Assembly: GCA_021775595.1 (NCBI GenBank)
Contig: JAJFHN010000032.1
Location: 1-51,678 of the forward strand
Source of the DNA: Hyphomicrobiales bacterium
GTDB taxonomy: Bacteria > Pseudomonadota > Alphaproteobacteria > Rhizobiales > Methyloligellaceae
Direction: 5' to 3'
Length of the DNA: 51,678 nucleotides
The position numbers and the translations under genes were made by a program. Below, one piece after another: positions 10,823 to 21,258 of this stretch. Within the stretch, counting starts at the first letter, position 1; each line of letters opens with the position of its first letter. The notes beneath the pieces are model-generated. The model did no database searches and was not told the DNA's origin. It saw only the letters and a list, made by a program, of their open reading frames with translations.

Positions 10823-11584
10823 TTGTCAAAAAAGCTCGATTGGAAGATTTGCTGGATCACAGGCGCCACAGGCGGCATAGGCCGAGAAATTGCGCTCCTG
10901 CTGGCCAAGCGCGGCGTCAAGGTGGCAGCGACTGCACGATCAAAGGATCAACTCGCCGACTTGGCAAAGCAGAACAGCGCCATATCGGCTTTTCCCGCAG
11001 ACGTTACCGATGCCAAAGCGTTGGGCGGAGTTGCACAGCAAATAGAAAAGCAATTGGGACCGATCGATTTGGTGATCCCAAGCGCCGGTGTCTATGCGCC
11101 ATTCAATGTCGCAGAATTGGACCTCAAAAGCATCCATCGCACGAACGCGGTCAATATCGACGGAGTGGTCAATACGATTGCCGCCGCCTTGCCCTTCATG
11201 TTGGCGCGGCATAAAGGACAAATCGCAATTATGGGGTCGCTGTTTGGCTATACGGGGCTGCCGGAAAGCGGCAGCTATGGCGCCAGCAAGGCCTATATGA
11301 TCAATCTGGCCGAAGGCCTGGAACTCGATTTGGCGCCAAAAGGCATCGCGGTCTCTTTGATCAATCCGGGCTTCGTCAATACGGCGCTCAACGCTGATTA
11401 TGACCGGCCGAAATATTTCATCATGAAACCGACAAAGGCCGCCCGGCGGATTGTCGAAGGCTTGGACAAAGGCGGCTTCGAGGTCGCTTTTCCCGGACGC
11501 GTCGCGATCTTTTTCAAAACCATCAGGGTGCTGCCGAAACGGCTGATGTTCTGGATTTTGCGCACTGCCTTCGCACGCGACTAG
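10823..11584 (+). CDS. Short-chain dehydrogenase/reductase
   Basis: This is a classical SDR of 253 residues. The cofactor loop TGATGGIG, the NAG-like segment (PSAGVYAP), the catalytic serine in GSLFG and the YGASK Tyr/Lys pair are visible. The C-terminus is hydrophobic and basic (FFKTIRVLPKRLMFWILR), suggesting membrane association and a lipid-like substrate, as in many SDRs near flavin oxidases; that is inference. Initiation is at TTG (10823) with AGAGGAAG 6-13 nt upstream. It lies 78 bp after purA and converges on the flavoprotein gene. Confidence 0.88.
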   Translation: MSKKLDWKICWITGATGGIGREIALLLAKRGVKVAATARSKDQLADLAKQNSAISAFPADVTDAKALGGVAQQIEKQLGPIDLVIPSAGVYAPFNVAELDLKSIHRTNAVNIDGVVNTIAAALPFMLARHKGQIAIMGSLFGYTGLPESGSYGASKAYMINLAEGLELDLAPKGIAVSLINPGFVNTALNADYDRPKYFIMKPTKAARRIVEGLDKGGFEVAFPGRVAIFFKTIRVLPKRLMFWILRTAFARD

Positions 11585-11611
11585 CAGACGCTCAAAAATC
11601 GCTGCGCTGTC

Positions 11612-12979
11612 CTATTTTGATTTCAACATTGCTCTGAACAGGCTGTCGAGCAGGCGCTCCTCGGGGTCCCATTTCTGGCGGTACGCGTTGAGCTCATCCA
11701 GGCGTTCACCGAATGCTTTGCGCGCCTGCAGGGGCGTCAAGAACGGCGTTTGGTTGAACAGCGGTTTGCCGCCTTCTTTCGAACAGAACTCATTATAGGC
11801 GTGTAGGAATTCCTCCCATTCGGGCCCGCCTGTTGATGCCGGGTCGATGCTCATAGTCATGCCGTCCTTCGAATAGGAGAGCAGGGAGCTGTCGTCCTGG
11901 ATGATGCGGTAGCCGACATGGGGAATGTCGGTTCGGTACCCGGTCTTGCGCCGGTGATCTTCGCAAAAATCGAAATAGCGTTCGAGGATCTCGAAGTAGT
12001 TCCGCTCTTGGAATGCCCACATGCTGAAAATGTATTTTTTTGGCCCCGGCGCGCGTGGATAGTTGATCGTTTGTGCATGAGGCCATGTGCGCGAGCTTCG
12101 CATGAACCAGACGGCGCCCTTACGCAGTAGCCAATCATTGACGTCAAGCAGCCTGTCGCGAAGTGTCAAACTCGGCGCAAGCTGTTTGATACGGAGCGCC
12201 AGCGCTGGTCCGTATTTACGCCAAAACCGATTTCGGTAAGACCAAATGCGCCGCGACCTGGGCTTTTTGCCGGGATTGAAACGCCGCAACTCCACGACGA
12301 TGCGCCGAGCGTAGGGAAAGAGATAATACATGACCGAATAGCCTTCGCGGTCATACTCCGGCAGCTTCGACTTAAACTCCTCCAGACTAAGCTCGACGTG
12401 ATGCACTGCGATTGCTTGGGTCGGCATGCACTTGATTGTGACTTCAAACACGATCCCCACCAGGCCATAGCTGGAGCGCAAGAGGCGCATTTCGCCGGGA
12501 TCGTTCTCCTCGGTGATTTCGCGGATCTCACCTTTCGGCGTCACCAGCTTTACGCCCGTGACAAACGAATTGATTTGTCCGTATTGGCCTGGAAATGAGG
12601 CGTCTTTGCTGGCCGAACAGGCCATTGCCGCAAGGGTGGTGTTACCGATTTCCGTAGTGATGTGGAGCTGCAATCCCTCTCGCCGCAACGCTCTCGATAA
12701 ATCGAGGTGTTCCACACCGGCCTGTACCGTTGCGAACTCCGGCGTGATTTCAAGGATCGCGTTCATGCCGGTCATATCGATGATCGTGCCGCCGTCATCA
12801 CCATTCATTCGGGCCGTGGAGTGCCTGCTGCCGGCAGGGCGAACCGGCGAGGGAAAACGCTCGGTGTTCGTCAAGACTTCGACGATGTCTTCGACAGTCT
12901 CGGGCCTGACCATTACGGCAGGCCGGTAGGTCCACGTGCCATCCCAGTTGGTGACGACAGCGTCAGCGATTACGTCCAT
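11612..12979 (-). CDS. FAD-binding oxidoreductase, aldonolactone-oxidase-like
   Basis: The N-terminal half is a PCMH-type FAD domain: TNWDGTWTYRPAVMVRPET, then VRPAGSRHS in place of the usual G-x-GHS flavin loop, then IIDMTGMNAIL. The C-terminal half resembles the ALO domain of sugar-1,4-lactone oxidases and ends in DPEERLLDSLF, like the usual DPxGxFxN. The HWGK motif expected in true aldonolactone oxidases is not seen; its place is taken by LFNQTPFL. Substrate is therefore open. I start at the ATG at 12979 (MDVIADAV). The frame is open to another possible start at 13030. It is divergent from a flavin monooxygenase and convergent with an SDR, which suggests a shared redox pathway. Confidence 0.8.
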   Translation of the reverse strand: MDVIADAVVTNWDGTWTYRPAVMVRPETVEDIVEVLTNTERFPSPVRPAGSRHSTARMNGDDGGTIIDMTGMNAILEITPEFATVQAGVEHLDLSRALRREGLQLHITTEIGNTTLAAMACSASKDASFPGQYGQINSFVTGVKLVTPKGEIREITEENDPGEMRLLRSSYGLVGIVFEVTIKCMPTQAIAVHHVELSLEEFKSKLPEYDREGYSVMYYLFPYARRIVVELRRFNPGKKPRSRRIWSYRNRFWRKYGPALALRIKQLAPSLTLRDRLLDVNDWLLRKGAVWFMRSSRTWPHAQTINYPRAPGPKKYIFSMWAFQERNYFEILERYFDFCEDHRRKTGYRTDIPHVGYRIIQDDSSLLSYSKDGMTMSIDPASTGGPEWEEFLHAYNEFCSKEGGKPLFNQTPFLTPLQARKAFGERLDELNAYRQKWDPEERLLDSLFRAMLKSK

Positions 12980-13237
12980 AAGGCATGGTCTCTTGAGTGA
13001 TGACGATTTCGACCCAGCATATCGCAACATTGTCGGCGCCAGTTGACCTGACTCATTGTCGATGTGGGGCCTATCATATCAAAAATGATGCGCGTCAAGT
13101 TCCGGTGTTGGGACGTATCAGTTGATTCAGAGCGGCTGTGGTGAACGACAATGCGTGATAGTGATCGCGACCGCATAATGGGCTCATTTGAGTAATAGCG
13201 GAATACGCAGTGGCGAAGATTTGGTTCGAAGATTTCG

Positions 13238-14596
13238 ATGTCAGACCAGAAATCCAGCAAGCGGTATTGCATAATTGGCGCAGGCGCGTCCGGCCTAGCC
13301 GTCGCCAAGACGTTCAAGGAGCGCGCTATACCGTTTGATTGCTTTGAGCAAACGAACGGTGTGGGGGGAATTTGGAACCCCGAGAGCCCAAATCTTGTCT
13401 ATGAGAGCACGTTTCTCAATTCTTCGAGAAAACTCTCCAGATATTCGGATTTTCCGATGCCGGCGAACCTTCCGCAGTATCTGAGCAGCCGGCAGGCGTA
13501 TGACTATATCGATTCCTATGCCCGTGCCTTTGACGTTTCCGACAACATTACTTTCAACTCGGAGGTCAAGCGTGCGGAGAGGGTGGATGGCAAGTGGCGG
13601 ATCGAAATCTCAACCGATCGCAGGCCGCGAATTTACGATGGTCTAATCATCGCCAATGGCCACCATTGGGATCCGAAGCTTCCAGATTATCCGGGAGACT
13701 TTGACGGCAAGATCCTGCATTCGCACGCCGTTAAGCGGCGCGACCAGCTGAAGGACAAGCGTGTTGTGGTGGTCGGCGCCGGCAATTCGGGAACCGATAT
13801 TGTTTGCGATGCGGCGATCGAGGCAAAGAGCGCCATACACAGCATGCGGCGCAGCTATTTTTTCTTCCCCAAACTTGTTTTCGGCAAGCCGACGGATGTC
13901 TTCGTAGACTTGACCAGCCGCTGGCCGCTGCCGCGGCGCTTGCTGCGCTGGATCTACACAAAAGGGCTCATGGTTCTATTCGGCTCTCACGAAAACTATG
14001 GACTGCCCGATCCCGATCACAAATTGTTCGAAGCCCATCCGACCGCTGCCTCGACCTATCTCGACCATCTTGCCCATGGCCGCATTGCGCCCAAGCCAGC
14101 GATTGCCCGTCTCGACGGCAAAGATGTTGTTTTCGAAGACGGGAGCCGAGAGGAAGCCGATCTCGTTGTCAGCGCGACGGGCTTTCACGTTCGTTTTCCG
14201 TTTCTCGATGAATCCACAATTCTGCAAGCCGACGGACGGTCGAAGTTGTTTCTTCACGCCTTTCACCGTGACTTCGACAATCTGTTCGTGGCGGGTCTCA
14301 TTGAGCCGGCGGAGGGCGGCGTGTGGCAGCTCGCCGACTATCAAGCCAGGCTCATCGCCTCATACATCGTCGCCAAGGAACGCGATCCCGATCAGGCGAA
14401 ATGGTTTGATCGATTGAAGGCGTCCGCTGTACCAGATGTGGGTCATGGCATTCCGTACCGCGATACCGGCTGGCATAGATTCGAAATCCAGCATTACCGC
14501 TATCGCAGTTACATCAAACGGTTGCTGAAAAAATTTGGACCGAGCGCAATCAAACCGTTTGCCGAAGAGAAGACCAGAGCCGCAGCGGCAACATAA
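13238..14596 (+). CDS. Flavin-containing monooxygenase (FMO/BVMO class)
   Basis: This 452-residue protein has two Rossmann motifs, GAGASG near residue 14 for FAD and VVGAGNSGTD near residue 175 for NADPH. Between them is the class B monooxygenase fingerprint FxGxxxHSxxxK (FDGKILHSHAVK). SATGFHVRFPF is the usual second ATG motif. It should use NADPH and O2 to oxygenate a soft nucleophile or a ketone. Its C-terminus is basic. The product resembles CzcO/TrkA-annotated proteins, but nothing here ties it to metals. The 258-bp gap to the divergent oxidase must hold both promoters. Confidence 0.88.
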   Translation: MSDQKSSKRYCIIGAGASGLAVAKTFKERAIPFDCFEQTNGVGGIWNPESPNLVYESTFLNSSRKLSRYSDFPMPANLPQYLSSRQAYDYIDSYARAFDVSDNITFNSEVKRAERVDGKWRIEISTDRRPRIYDGLIIANGHHWDPKLPDYPGDFDGKILHSHAVKRRDQLKDKRVVVVGAGNSGTDIVCDAAIEAKSAIHSMRRSYFFFPKLVFGKPTDVFVDLTSRWPLPRRLLRWIYTKGLMVLFGSHENYGLPDPDHKLFEAHPTAASTYLDHLAHGRIAPKPAIARLDGKDVVFEDGSREEADLVVSATGFHVRFPFLDESTILQADGRSKLFLHAFHRDFDNLFVAGLIEPAEGGVWQLADYQARLIASYIVAKERDPDQAKWFDRLKASAVPDVGHGIPYRDTGWHRFEIQHYRYRSYIKRLLKKFGPSAIKPFAEEKTRAAAAT

Positions 14597-14729
14597 ATGG
14601 CGTCAAACGGGGCCGAATTTGGTAATCCAGCACCCTATCGACTGAGCGTTTTGGGGTCTAGGCAACCGACTGAGCACGAGGCATGATCGCGACTGCGATC
14701 AACCAAGCAAGAATGAGGGGAGTACAGGG

Positions 14730-15101
14730 ATGAAGTGGATCGTACGCACTGCAGCGATGGCTGTCTTGGCGATGGTTTTCCAAGTGTCGAACCCACAGAC
14801 CAGTCAAGCGCGCAGCTGTAGCTTGGTTTCGGGTACCGCTGACGGCTTTACGAAATCACAGGCAGTGACGCGCTCGCGCGAAGCGCTCAGCGAGTACATC
14901 GTCCAGTTCAAGAAAAAACAAGGCTGGCGGTCGATGTCGACAACGCCAGCCAAGGCACCACCCAATCCGTATTGGCGCTCAAAGGTTTCGGGCACGCTTT
15001 ATCTAAAGCCTGACCTGCGGACCAGAACGGCTTACACCGTGTGTTGGGAAGGCGTTATCTCGCCGGCTGTGTGCACGTCGGGCGCGCGGATTTGCGGCTG
15101 A
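14730..15101 (+). CDS. Small exported protein of unknown function
   Basis: I do not recognise this 123-residue protein. It starts with a clear Sec signal peptide (cut likely after SQA, near residue 27). The mature part has four cysteines, one near its N-terminus and three in the last 21 residues, which would suit two disulfides in the periplasm. Strand-like segments (WRSKVSGTLYLKP, RTAYTVCWEGVI) suggest a small beta domain. The RBS is GAGGGGAG, 9 nt before ATG. It converges with another small exported protein, with stops 15 bp apart. Confidence 0.75.
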   Translation: MKWIVRTAAMAVLAMVFQVSNPQTSQARSCSLVSGTADGFTKSQAVTRSREALSEYIVQFKKKQGWRSMSTTPAKAPPNPYWRSKVSGTLYLKPDLRTRTAYTVCWEGVISPAVCTSGARICG

Positions 15102-15116
15102 GCGCGGCCCTAAAGC

Positions 15117-15518
15117 TCACCAATAGCGTGGCGGCTTACAGGTAATTCGATAGCTGTCGACGATTTTCGAGCGCAGGTTCACGGCACTGTCTGGTCCGAT
15201 CCTGTACAAGGAGACCTTGAAGCCCTTGTGATCGAAAAGTTCGATCCACGTGCCCGGACCGGTTGCGACGGATAAGACATCGCCATCTAAATCCTCGCCA
15301 TGCCGATAATGCAGGTCGTCCAAGTCGTATATCTGCTCGGGTCCGAAACGCGTTAGCTCGGGTCCACGGCCGTCGCGATACTTAAAAAACGACACATAGC
15401 AGCCATATCGCTCGTCACCTGCATCGGGCCCGCGGCCGCCATAGCCACCGGCGCTTGCCATTGTAGGAACGAGCAAAGCGAGAATTGCGATTTTGAGGCC
15501 AGTGAGAAGATTACTCAT
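15117..15518 (-). CDS. Small exported protein, possibly beta/gamma-crystallin-like
   Basis: This 133-residue protein has a signal peptide cut after ASA, then a glycine-rich lead (GGYGGRG). The mature domain has two cysteines, near residues 40 and 127. The segment WIELFDHKGFKVSLYRIGPDSAVNL resembles a beta/gamma-crystallin Greek-key strand pair, but the match is by eye and weak. Function unknown. It is monocistronic, with about 170 bp separating it from the thiamine riboswitch on the other strand. Confidence 0.72.
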   Translation of the reverse strand: MSNLLTGLKIAILALLVPTMASAGGYGGRGPDAGDERYGCYVSFFKYRDGRGPELTRFGPEQIYDLDDLHYRHGEDLDGDVLSVATGPGTWIELFDHKGFKVSLYRIGPDSAVNLRSKIVDSYRITCKPPRYW

Positions 15519-15689
15519 AACAGTCTCATCAAATTGTAAGGCCGATCGAATACCTCAAAACATGACAGGCCATTTATTGGCTGCCAAGTGTGCATTGTGA
15601 TTACCAGGCACTGGGGGCACGATTACGGCAAGGCATCGATCTGACGACTTGCCACGTATGCCAATCGTCACAACATAGCTATTATGTAA
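15519..15689. other. Intergenic stretch before the TPP riboswitch
   Basis: This region must hold the promoter of the thiC operon and that of the divergent exported-protein gene. I see no gene and no promoter pair with good spacing. TTGCCA near 15651 and AT-rich sequence near 15675-15688 are the best candidates but do not have a 16-18 bp spacing. Confidence 0.5.
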
Positions 15690-15785
15690 TTCCGAGGGGG
15701 GTCAGCGGCAGCTGGCTGAGATCGCACTGATGCCCGCGCGACAACTCTAATAACCTGATCCGGATCATGCCGGCGTAGGGAGCGC
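15690..15785 (+). ncRNA. TPP riboswitch (THI element)
   Basis: The conserved aptamer parts are present in order: a G-rich left side (15695-15701), GGCTGAGA (15714-15721), a variable P3 region, and the 3' core, where ACCTGATC, GGATCATGCC and GGCGTAGGGA run together at 15752-15781. This 3' core matches the family consensus closely. A T-rich stretch (15790-15798) and a possible CCCAAG/CTTGGG stem (15801-15829) follow and may be part of the expression platform. The riboswitch precedes a small membrane protein gene and thiC, so thiamine pyrophosphate should repress both. Confidence 0.93.
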
Positions 15786-15875
15786 AACCTTTTTTCTTTG
15801 CCCAAGCTTTATGACAGCGGCGTCTTGGGGCCAAAATATTGGCCGAATGGGTGTCGGGATAAGGAACATGAGCCG

Positions 15876-16262
15876 ATGGATACATCTATACTGATCGCCA
15901 AGCTTATGGGGCTGCCAGTGCTCGTGGCCGGCATGGGCATTCTGGTCAACACCGCAGGCTACCGCGACATGGCCAAAGATTTTCTCAAGAGCGAGGCTCT
16001 GATCTATCTCTCGGGCGTGCTCATACTCGTTACTGGACTGGCGATCGTCATCGCCCACAATCGGTGGGCTTGGGATTGGACTCTTATCATCACAATTTTC
16101 GGCTGGATGGCCATTTTGGGCGGCATCTTCCGCATGACCTATCCCGCATGGGTCGCAAAGGTCGGGTCGAATTTCATAGATCGTCTCGGTGTCATGCGAG
16201 CCGGCGGTGTTATTTGGATCGCGTTCGGCGCGGTCCTAACCTATTTCGGCTTTGGAGCGTAA
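15876..16262 (+). CDS. Four-helix membrane protein in the thiC operon
   Basis: This 128-residue protein is mostly hydrophobic, with about four membrane helices: near residues 6-24 (LMGLPVLVAGMGILV), 42-60 (ALIYLSGVLILVTGLAIVI), 68-86 (WTLIITIFGWMAILGGIF) and 107-126. I start at ATG 15876 because AAGGA lies 12-16 nt upstream and the protein then begins at the first helix. An in-frame ATG at 15798 would add 26 polar residues across the riboswitch expression platform. It lies between the TPP riboswitch and thiC, 39 bp before the latter, so it is coregulated with thiamine synthesis. I do not recognise it as a known thiamine or precursor transporter; function unknown. Confidence 0.82.
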   Translation: MDTSILIAKLMGLPVLVAGMGILVNTAGYRDMAKDFLKSEALIYLSGVLILVTGLAIVIAHNRWAWDWTLIITIFGWMAILGGIFRMTYPAWVAKVGSNFIDRLGVMRAGGVIWIAFGAVLTYFGFGA

Positions 16263-16286
16263 TGCCCTTGCTAAGGGATTCGATAA

Positions 16287-18164
<1,878 letters not shown>

Positions 18165-18251
18165 CCGTTGGGCTGGCCGCAGTCGTTTGGCATGCCTATA
18201 TGAGTGGCCTAGTGTGATTTCAAACCGGACTTGGATCTGAAGGAGCTGAGC

Positions 18252-18623
18252 ATGCGCGATTTTGTGTATTCATTGTTGATCGGCGGGGCGCTTTGCTTGG
18301 GCGCAACTCAGGGCGCATATGCCGGGGCAGGGGATCCGAATGATCCAGACAGGCTCGCGGACAAACTGCAAGATCGCGGCTACCGTTATATTCAAGTCGA
18401 CGCTGGCCATTATCCCGGGCCTCAGGCCTTCGCCTGTAAGGGCAACACGCATTTTCAGATTGATTTTGATACCGCCGGCAATATCGCCGACGTGGATCCG
18501 ATCGGAGACTGCACTGCTCGCAGCGGGCCGAAGAATGTTCGCGTTCAGGCGCCCTTCGTCGACGTCCAGGTCGGCAGCGGTGTTCGTGTGCGCGCGCCCT
18601 TCGTCGACCTCAATATTCGCTGA
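18252..18623 (+). CDS. Small exported protein with a duplicated APFVD motif
   Basis: This 123-residue protein has a signal peptide cut after AYA. I start at ATG 18252 because AAGGAG is 7-12 nt upstream and this M directly precedes the signal sequence; an in-frame start at 18231 adds seven residues. The mature part has a PepSY-like alpha/beta segment (KLQDRGYRYIQVDAGHYPG) with two cysteines. The last 25 residues carry two copies of VRVxAPFVDxx, encoded by a direct repeat at about 18537-18566 and 18585-18614. Function unknown. It converges with rpoH. Confidence 0.75.
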   Translation: MRDFVYSLLIGGALCLGATQGAYAGAGDPNDPDRLADKLQDRGYRYIQVDAGHYPGPQAFACKGNTHFQIDFDTAGNIADVDPIGDCTARSGPKNVRVQAPFVDVQVGSGVRVRAPFVDLNIR

Positions 18624-18670
18624 CGCAAGTGTAAGCGCCGTGGTCGCTGTGGGCTGGTTCTCGCTGCCGT

Positions 18671-19558
18671 TTATTCGGCAGCTTGTGCCTCGGCTGACGC
18701 GGCAGCTTTTTGAACGGCCTTTTGGACCTTGTCGAAGGCGCGCACCTCAATCTGCCGAATTCGCTCGCGACTGACGCCGAATTCGCCCGACAACTCTTCC
18801 AAGGTCAGCGGTTCTTCAGACAAGCGTCGCGCCTTGAAGATCCGCTTCTCGCGGTCATTCAAGTCTTTCATCGCACCAGCCAAGAGGCTGCGTCTGCGCT
18901 CCAATTCCTGAGATTCGCCCAATGCCGTTTCTTGGTCGATGGTGTCGTCGACCAGCCAGTCTTGCCATTCGCCGCTCTCAGAGTCGCTTCGAACAGGCGA
19001 GTTCAACGAGCTGTCGCCGGCCAAGCGCCGGTTCATCGAGACGACATCGTCTTCCGGCACGCCCAAGCGAGTCGAGATTTTCTTGACTTGGTCGGGCCGC
19101 AAATCACCGTCTTCAAGCGCCTTAAGCTGGCCCTTGATTTTGCGCAGGTTGAAGAACAACTTCTTTTGGCTTGCCGTGGTGCCCATTTTGACCAGGCTCC
19201 ACGATCGCAGAATATATTCCTGGATCGAGGCTCGGATCCACCACATGGCATAGGTCGCCAGTCGGAAACCTTTTTCCGGATCGAAGCGCTTAACGGCCTG
19301 CATCAGGCCGACATTGCCCTCGGACACGACCTCGCCAATAGGCAATCCGTAACCGCGATAGCCCATGGCGATACGGGCCACCAATCGCAAATGCGAGGTA
19401 ACCAGTTTGTGTGCTGCGTCGCGGTCGTCATGCTCACGCCAGCGTTTGGCGAGCATGTACTCTTCCTGAGGCTCCAGCATTGGAAACTGCCGGATTTCTT
19501 CCAGGTATCGAGACAGGCCTCCAGGACCCGCAACAGTAGGTAAGCTTTTAGTGGCCAT
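18671..19558 (-). CDS. rpoH: RNA polymerase sigma factor RpoH (heat shock)
   Basis: This sigma-70 family factor of the sigma-32 group has 295 residues. Region 2 (HLRLVARIAMGYRGYGLP, EGNVGLMQAVKRFDP, FRLATYAMWWIRASIQEYIL) is followed by the RpoH box QKKLFFNLRK, then region 4 (TLEELSGEFGVSRERIRQIE) with its helix-turn-helix. The tail is alanine-rich. Upstream, on its own strand, a TATATAAT at 19620-19627 is a candidate -10. A 7-bp hairpin (GCTGCCG/CGGCAGC, 18663-18682) overlaps the stop codon but lacks a U tract. It should direct chaperone and protease genes such as the ftsH in this window. Confidence 0.97.
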   Translation of the reverse strand: MATKSLPTVAGPGGLSRYLEEIRQFPMLEPQEEYMLAKRWREHDDRDAAHKLVTSHLRLVARIAMGYRGYGLPIGEVVSEGNVGLMQAVKRFDPEKGFRLATYAMWWIRASIQEYILRSWSLVKMGTTASQKKLFFNLRKIKGQLKALEDGDLRPDQVKKISTRLGVPEDDVVSMNRRLAGDSSLNSPVRSDSESGEWQDWLVDDTIDQETALGESQELERRRSLLAGAMKDLNDREKRIFKARRLSEEPLTLEELSGEFGVSRERIRQIEVRAFDKVQKAVQKAAASAEAQAAE

Positions 19559-19683
19559 ACAGCTGGTATCTCCAAGGCGGGTAAAATTTCATGCGCAGCC
19601 CCCCAACCCCGGTGCACGAATTATATAGGTATTCGAGCGATGCGAAAACACCTCTCTGATAATCAAGTTAAATTTTGTGAAAT

Positions 19684-20685
19684 TCAAAATTGATCGACAA
19701 TAATCTTCATGTCGATTGGCATCTGGCTCTCAAATAACAATGATTCATTAGAGATAGGATGTGAAAAACCAAGGACTGACGCATGTAAAGCTTGTCGATT
19801 AAGCTGCAATACAGCGGTTCGCGCGTCATCAGCCAAGATCTCCATCTTACTTTTAAATCCGCTGCCATAAACGGGATCGCCAATCAGAGGATAGCCGATA
19901 TGCGCCATGTGGACTCTGATTTGGTGGGTTCGCCCTGTCTCTAGGCGGCACTCGACAATTGAAGCAATGGCATCGGCTTTTGGCGCGGCAGCGCCGTCTT
20001 TCTCACCGCCAAGGGGCTCTAGAAACTGGTAATGCGTGATGGCCTCTTTCCCACCCTCTGCAACCACGGCCATTCTCTGCCTTTGCTCTGATTTGCGGCC
20101 GATATTGGTATGTATGGTCCCCCGCGACCGCTCAGGTGTCCCCCACACCAAGGCGATGTATCGACGCTCGAGCTTGCCGGTGCGGCCATGGTCGGCGAAT
20201 GCACGCGACAAAGACCTGTGCGCCAGATCAGTCTTGGCGACGACCATCAGTCCGCTGGTCAATTTGTCGAGCCGGTGAACGATCCCCGGGCGCCGCACAC
20301 CTCCGATACCCGACAAGCTGTCCCCGCAATGGGCGATGAGAGCATTGACCATCGTGCCCTTCCAATTGCCGGCGGCGGGATGCACCACCATGCCCGCGGC
20401 CTTATCGACGACAAGCAACTGATCGTCCTCGAAAACGACATTGAGCGGGATGTGTTCGGGCCGAGGGATCGCCGGCTCGGCTGCTGGAATTGTGATCTCC
20501 ATCGTATCGCCAGGTTTGACCCTGTGATTCGGCTCATCTAACGTTTCACCGTTGTATTGAGCGTGACCCTCTTTAATGAGAGTCTTGATGCGCGAACGGC
20601 TGACGTCCGAAAGCCGATTGGCAAAACACCGATCAAAGCGTTCGCCTGCGTCTTCTTCGGTAATTTTGAACCTGTGTCGTTCCAT
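19684..20685 (-). CDS. rluD: Ribosomal large-subunit pseudouridine synthase RluD-like
   Basis: An N-terminal S4 RNA-binding domain (DRCFANRLSDVSRSRIKTLIKEGH) is followed by an RluA-type catalytic domain with the signature HRLDKLTSGLMVVAKT, which contains the catalytic aspartate. ETGRTHQIRVHMAHIGYPLIGD is also typical. I start at ATG 20685 (MERHRFKI), giving 333 residues. The frame is open to 20778, but the extra 31 residues have no family counterpart and overlap the divergent gene. RluD modifies 23S helix 69; a paralogue such as RluC cannot be excluded by sequence alone. The divergent start is only 30 bp away, so promoters must overlap the coding regions. Confidence 0.9.
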   Translation of the reverse strand: MERHRFKITEEDAGERFDRCFANRLSDVSRSRIKTLIKEGHAQYNGETLDEPNHRVKPGDTMEITIPAAEPAIPRPEHIPLNVVFEDDQLLVVDKAAGMVVHPAAGNWKGTMVNALIAHCGDSLSGIGGVRRPGIVHRLDKLTSGLMVVAKTDLAHRSLSRAFADHGRTGKLERRYIALVWGTPERSRGTIHTNIGRKSEQRQRMAVVAEGGKEAITHYQFLEPLGGEKDGAAAPKADAIASIVECRLETGRTHQIRVHMAHIGYPLIGDPVYGSGFKSKMEILADDARTAVLQLNRQALHASVLGFSHPISNESLLFESQMPIDMKIIVDQF

Positions 20686-20715
20686 TGTCTGGCGCGGAAT
20701 CACTTGAGGAATTCC

Positions 20716-21081
20716 ATGAGTACGCAAAGCGACGAGTCCCTCGAAACCGTTCCGGGTACAGTCTTCAACGCCCGTCAAATTCGATTGTTGAAAATCGTGG
20801 TCGTCGCCATGGGGCTGATGCTGATCGGCGGATTTGTGTTGGTCGTTGCGACAATTGTGTACCAGTCGATGTATTCCAGTGGAAGCACGACAAGCAGCGC
20901 GGCATCAGCGCCTTCTCCAGAGCACAGCCTTTCGATCGGATCGGATTCGAAAGTGGCTGGCATGGCTGTCAACGGTGATCGGTTGGCCATTCATATTGAG
21001 GGACCTAACACATCAGAAATCGTGATCGTCGGAATCAGGTCGGGTCGGGTGTTGAGCCGGGTGCGGCTGAGGGGCGATTAG
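20716..21081 (+). CDS. Small single-pass membrane protein (DUF6476-like)
   Basis: This 121-residue protein has one strong transmembrane helix at about residues 25-48 (LLKIVVVAMGLMLIGGFVLV), a serine-rich linker, and a small periplasmic beta segment ending GIRSGRVLSRVRLRGD. I start at ATG 20716, where TGAGGA lies 7-12 nt upstream; an in-frame start at 20557 would run through the divergent rluD gene. Genes of this size and shape beside rluD in alphaproteobacteria are annotated DUF6476; I make that link from context and pattern. Function unknown. Confidence 0.75.
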   Translation: MSTQSDESLETVPGTVFNARQIRLLKIVVVAMGLMLIGGFVLVVATIVYQSMYSSGSTTSSAASAPSPEHSLSIGSDSKVAGMAVNGDRLAIHIEGPNTSEIVIVGIRSGRVLSRVRLRGD

Positions 21082-21138
21082 GCTTGATCCCGTTCATTGC
21101 GCCAAGTTATAGCTTTGACCGGTCCGACACGCCCCGAT

Positions 21139-21214
21139 GCCCCCATCGTCTAGTGGCCTAGGACGCCGGCCTCTCACGCCGGAAACAGGGGTTCGACTCC
21201 CCTTGGGGGTACCA
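21139..21214 (+). tRNA. tRNA-Glu (anticodon CTC), CCA encoded
   Basis: The cloverleaf is complete in 76 nt. The acceptor is GCCCCCA/TGGGGGT, the anticodon stem is CCGGC/GCCGG with loop CTCTCAC giving anticodon CTC, and the T arm is AGGGG/CCCCT with GTTCGAC. The discriminator is A, followed by encoded CCA. Its 3' 47 bases reappear at 22240-22286. Confidence 0.96.
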
Positions 21215-21258
21215 ATTTTGGTTCGGCGCAGAGCATCGTAAGCCTTCGCCGAGCCATC

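Noticed and set aside
20557-20715. Long 5' start for the small membrane protein beside rluD
   Set aside because: It would lie inside the rluD coding region on the other strand; ATG 20716 has a ribosome site and precedes the membrane helix sensibly.
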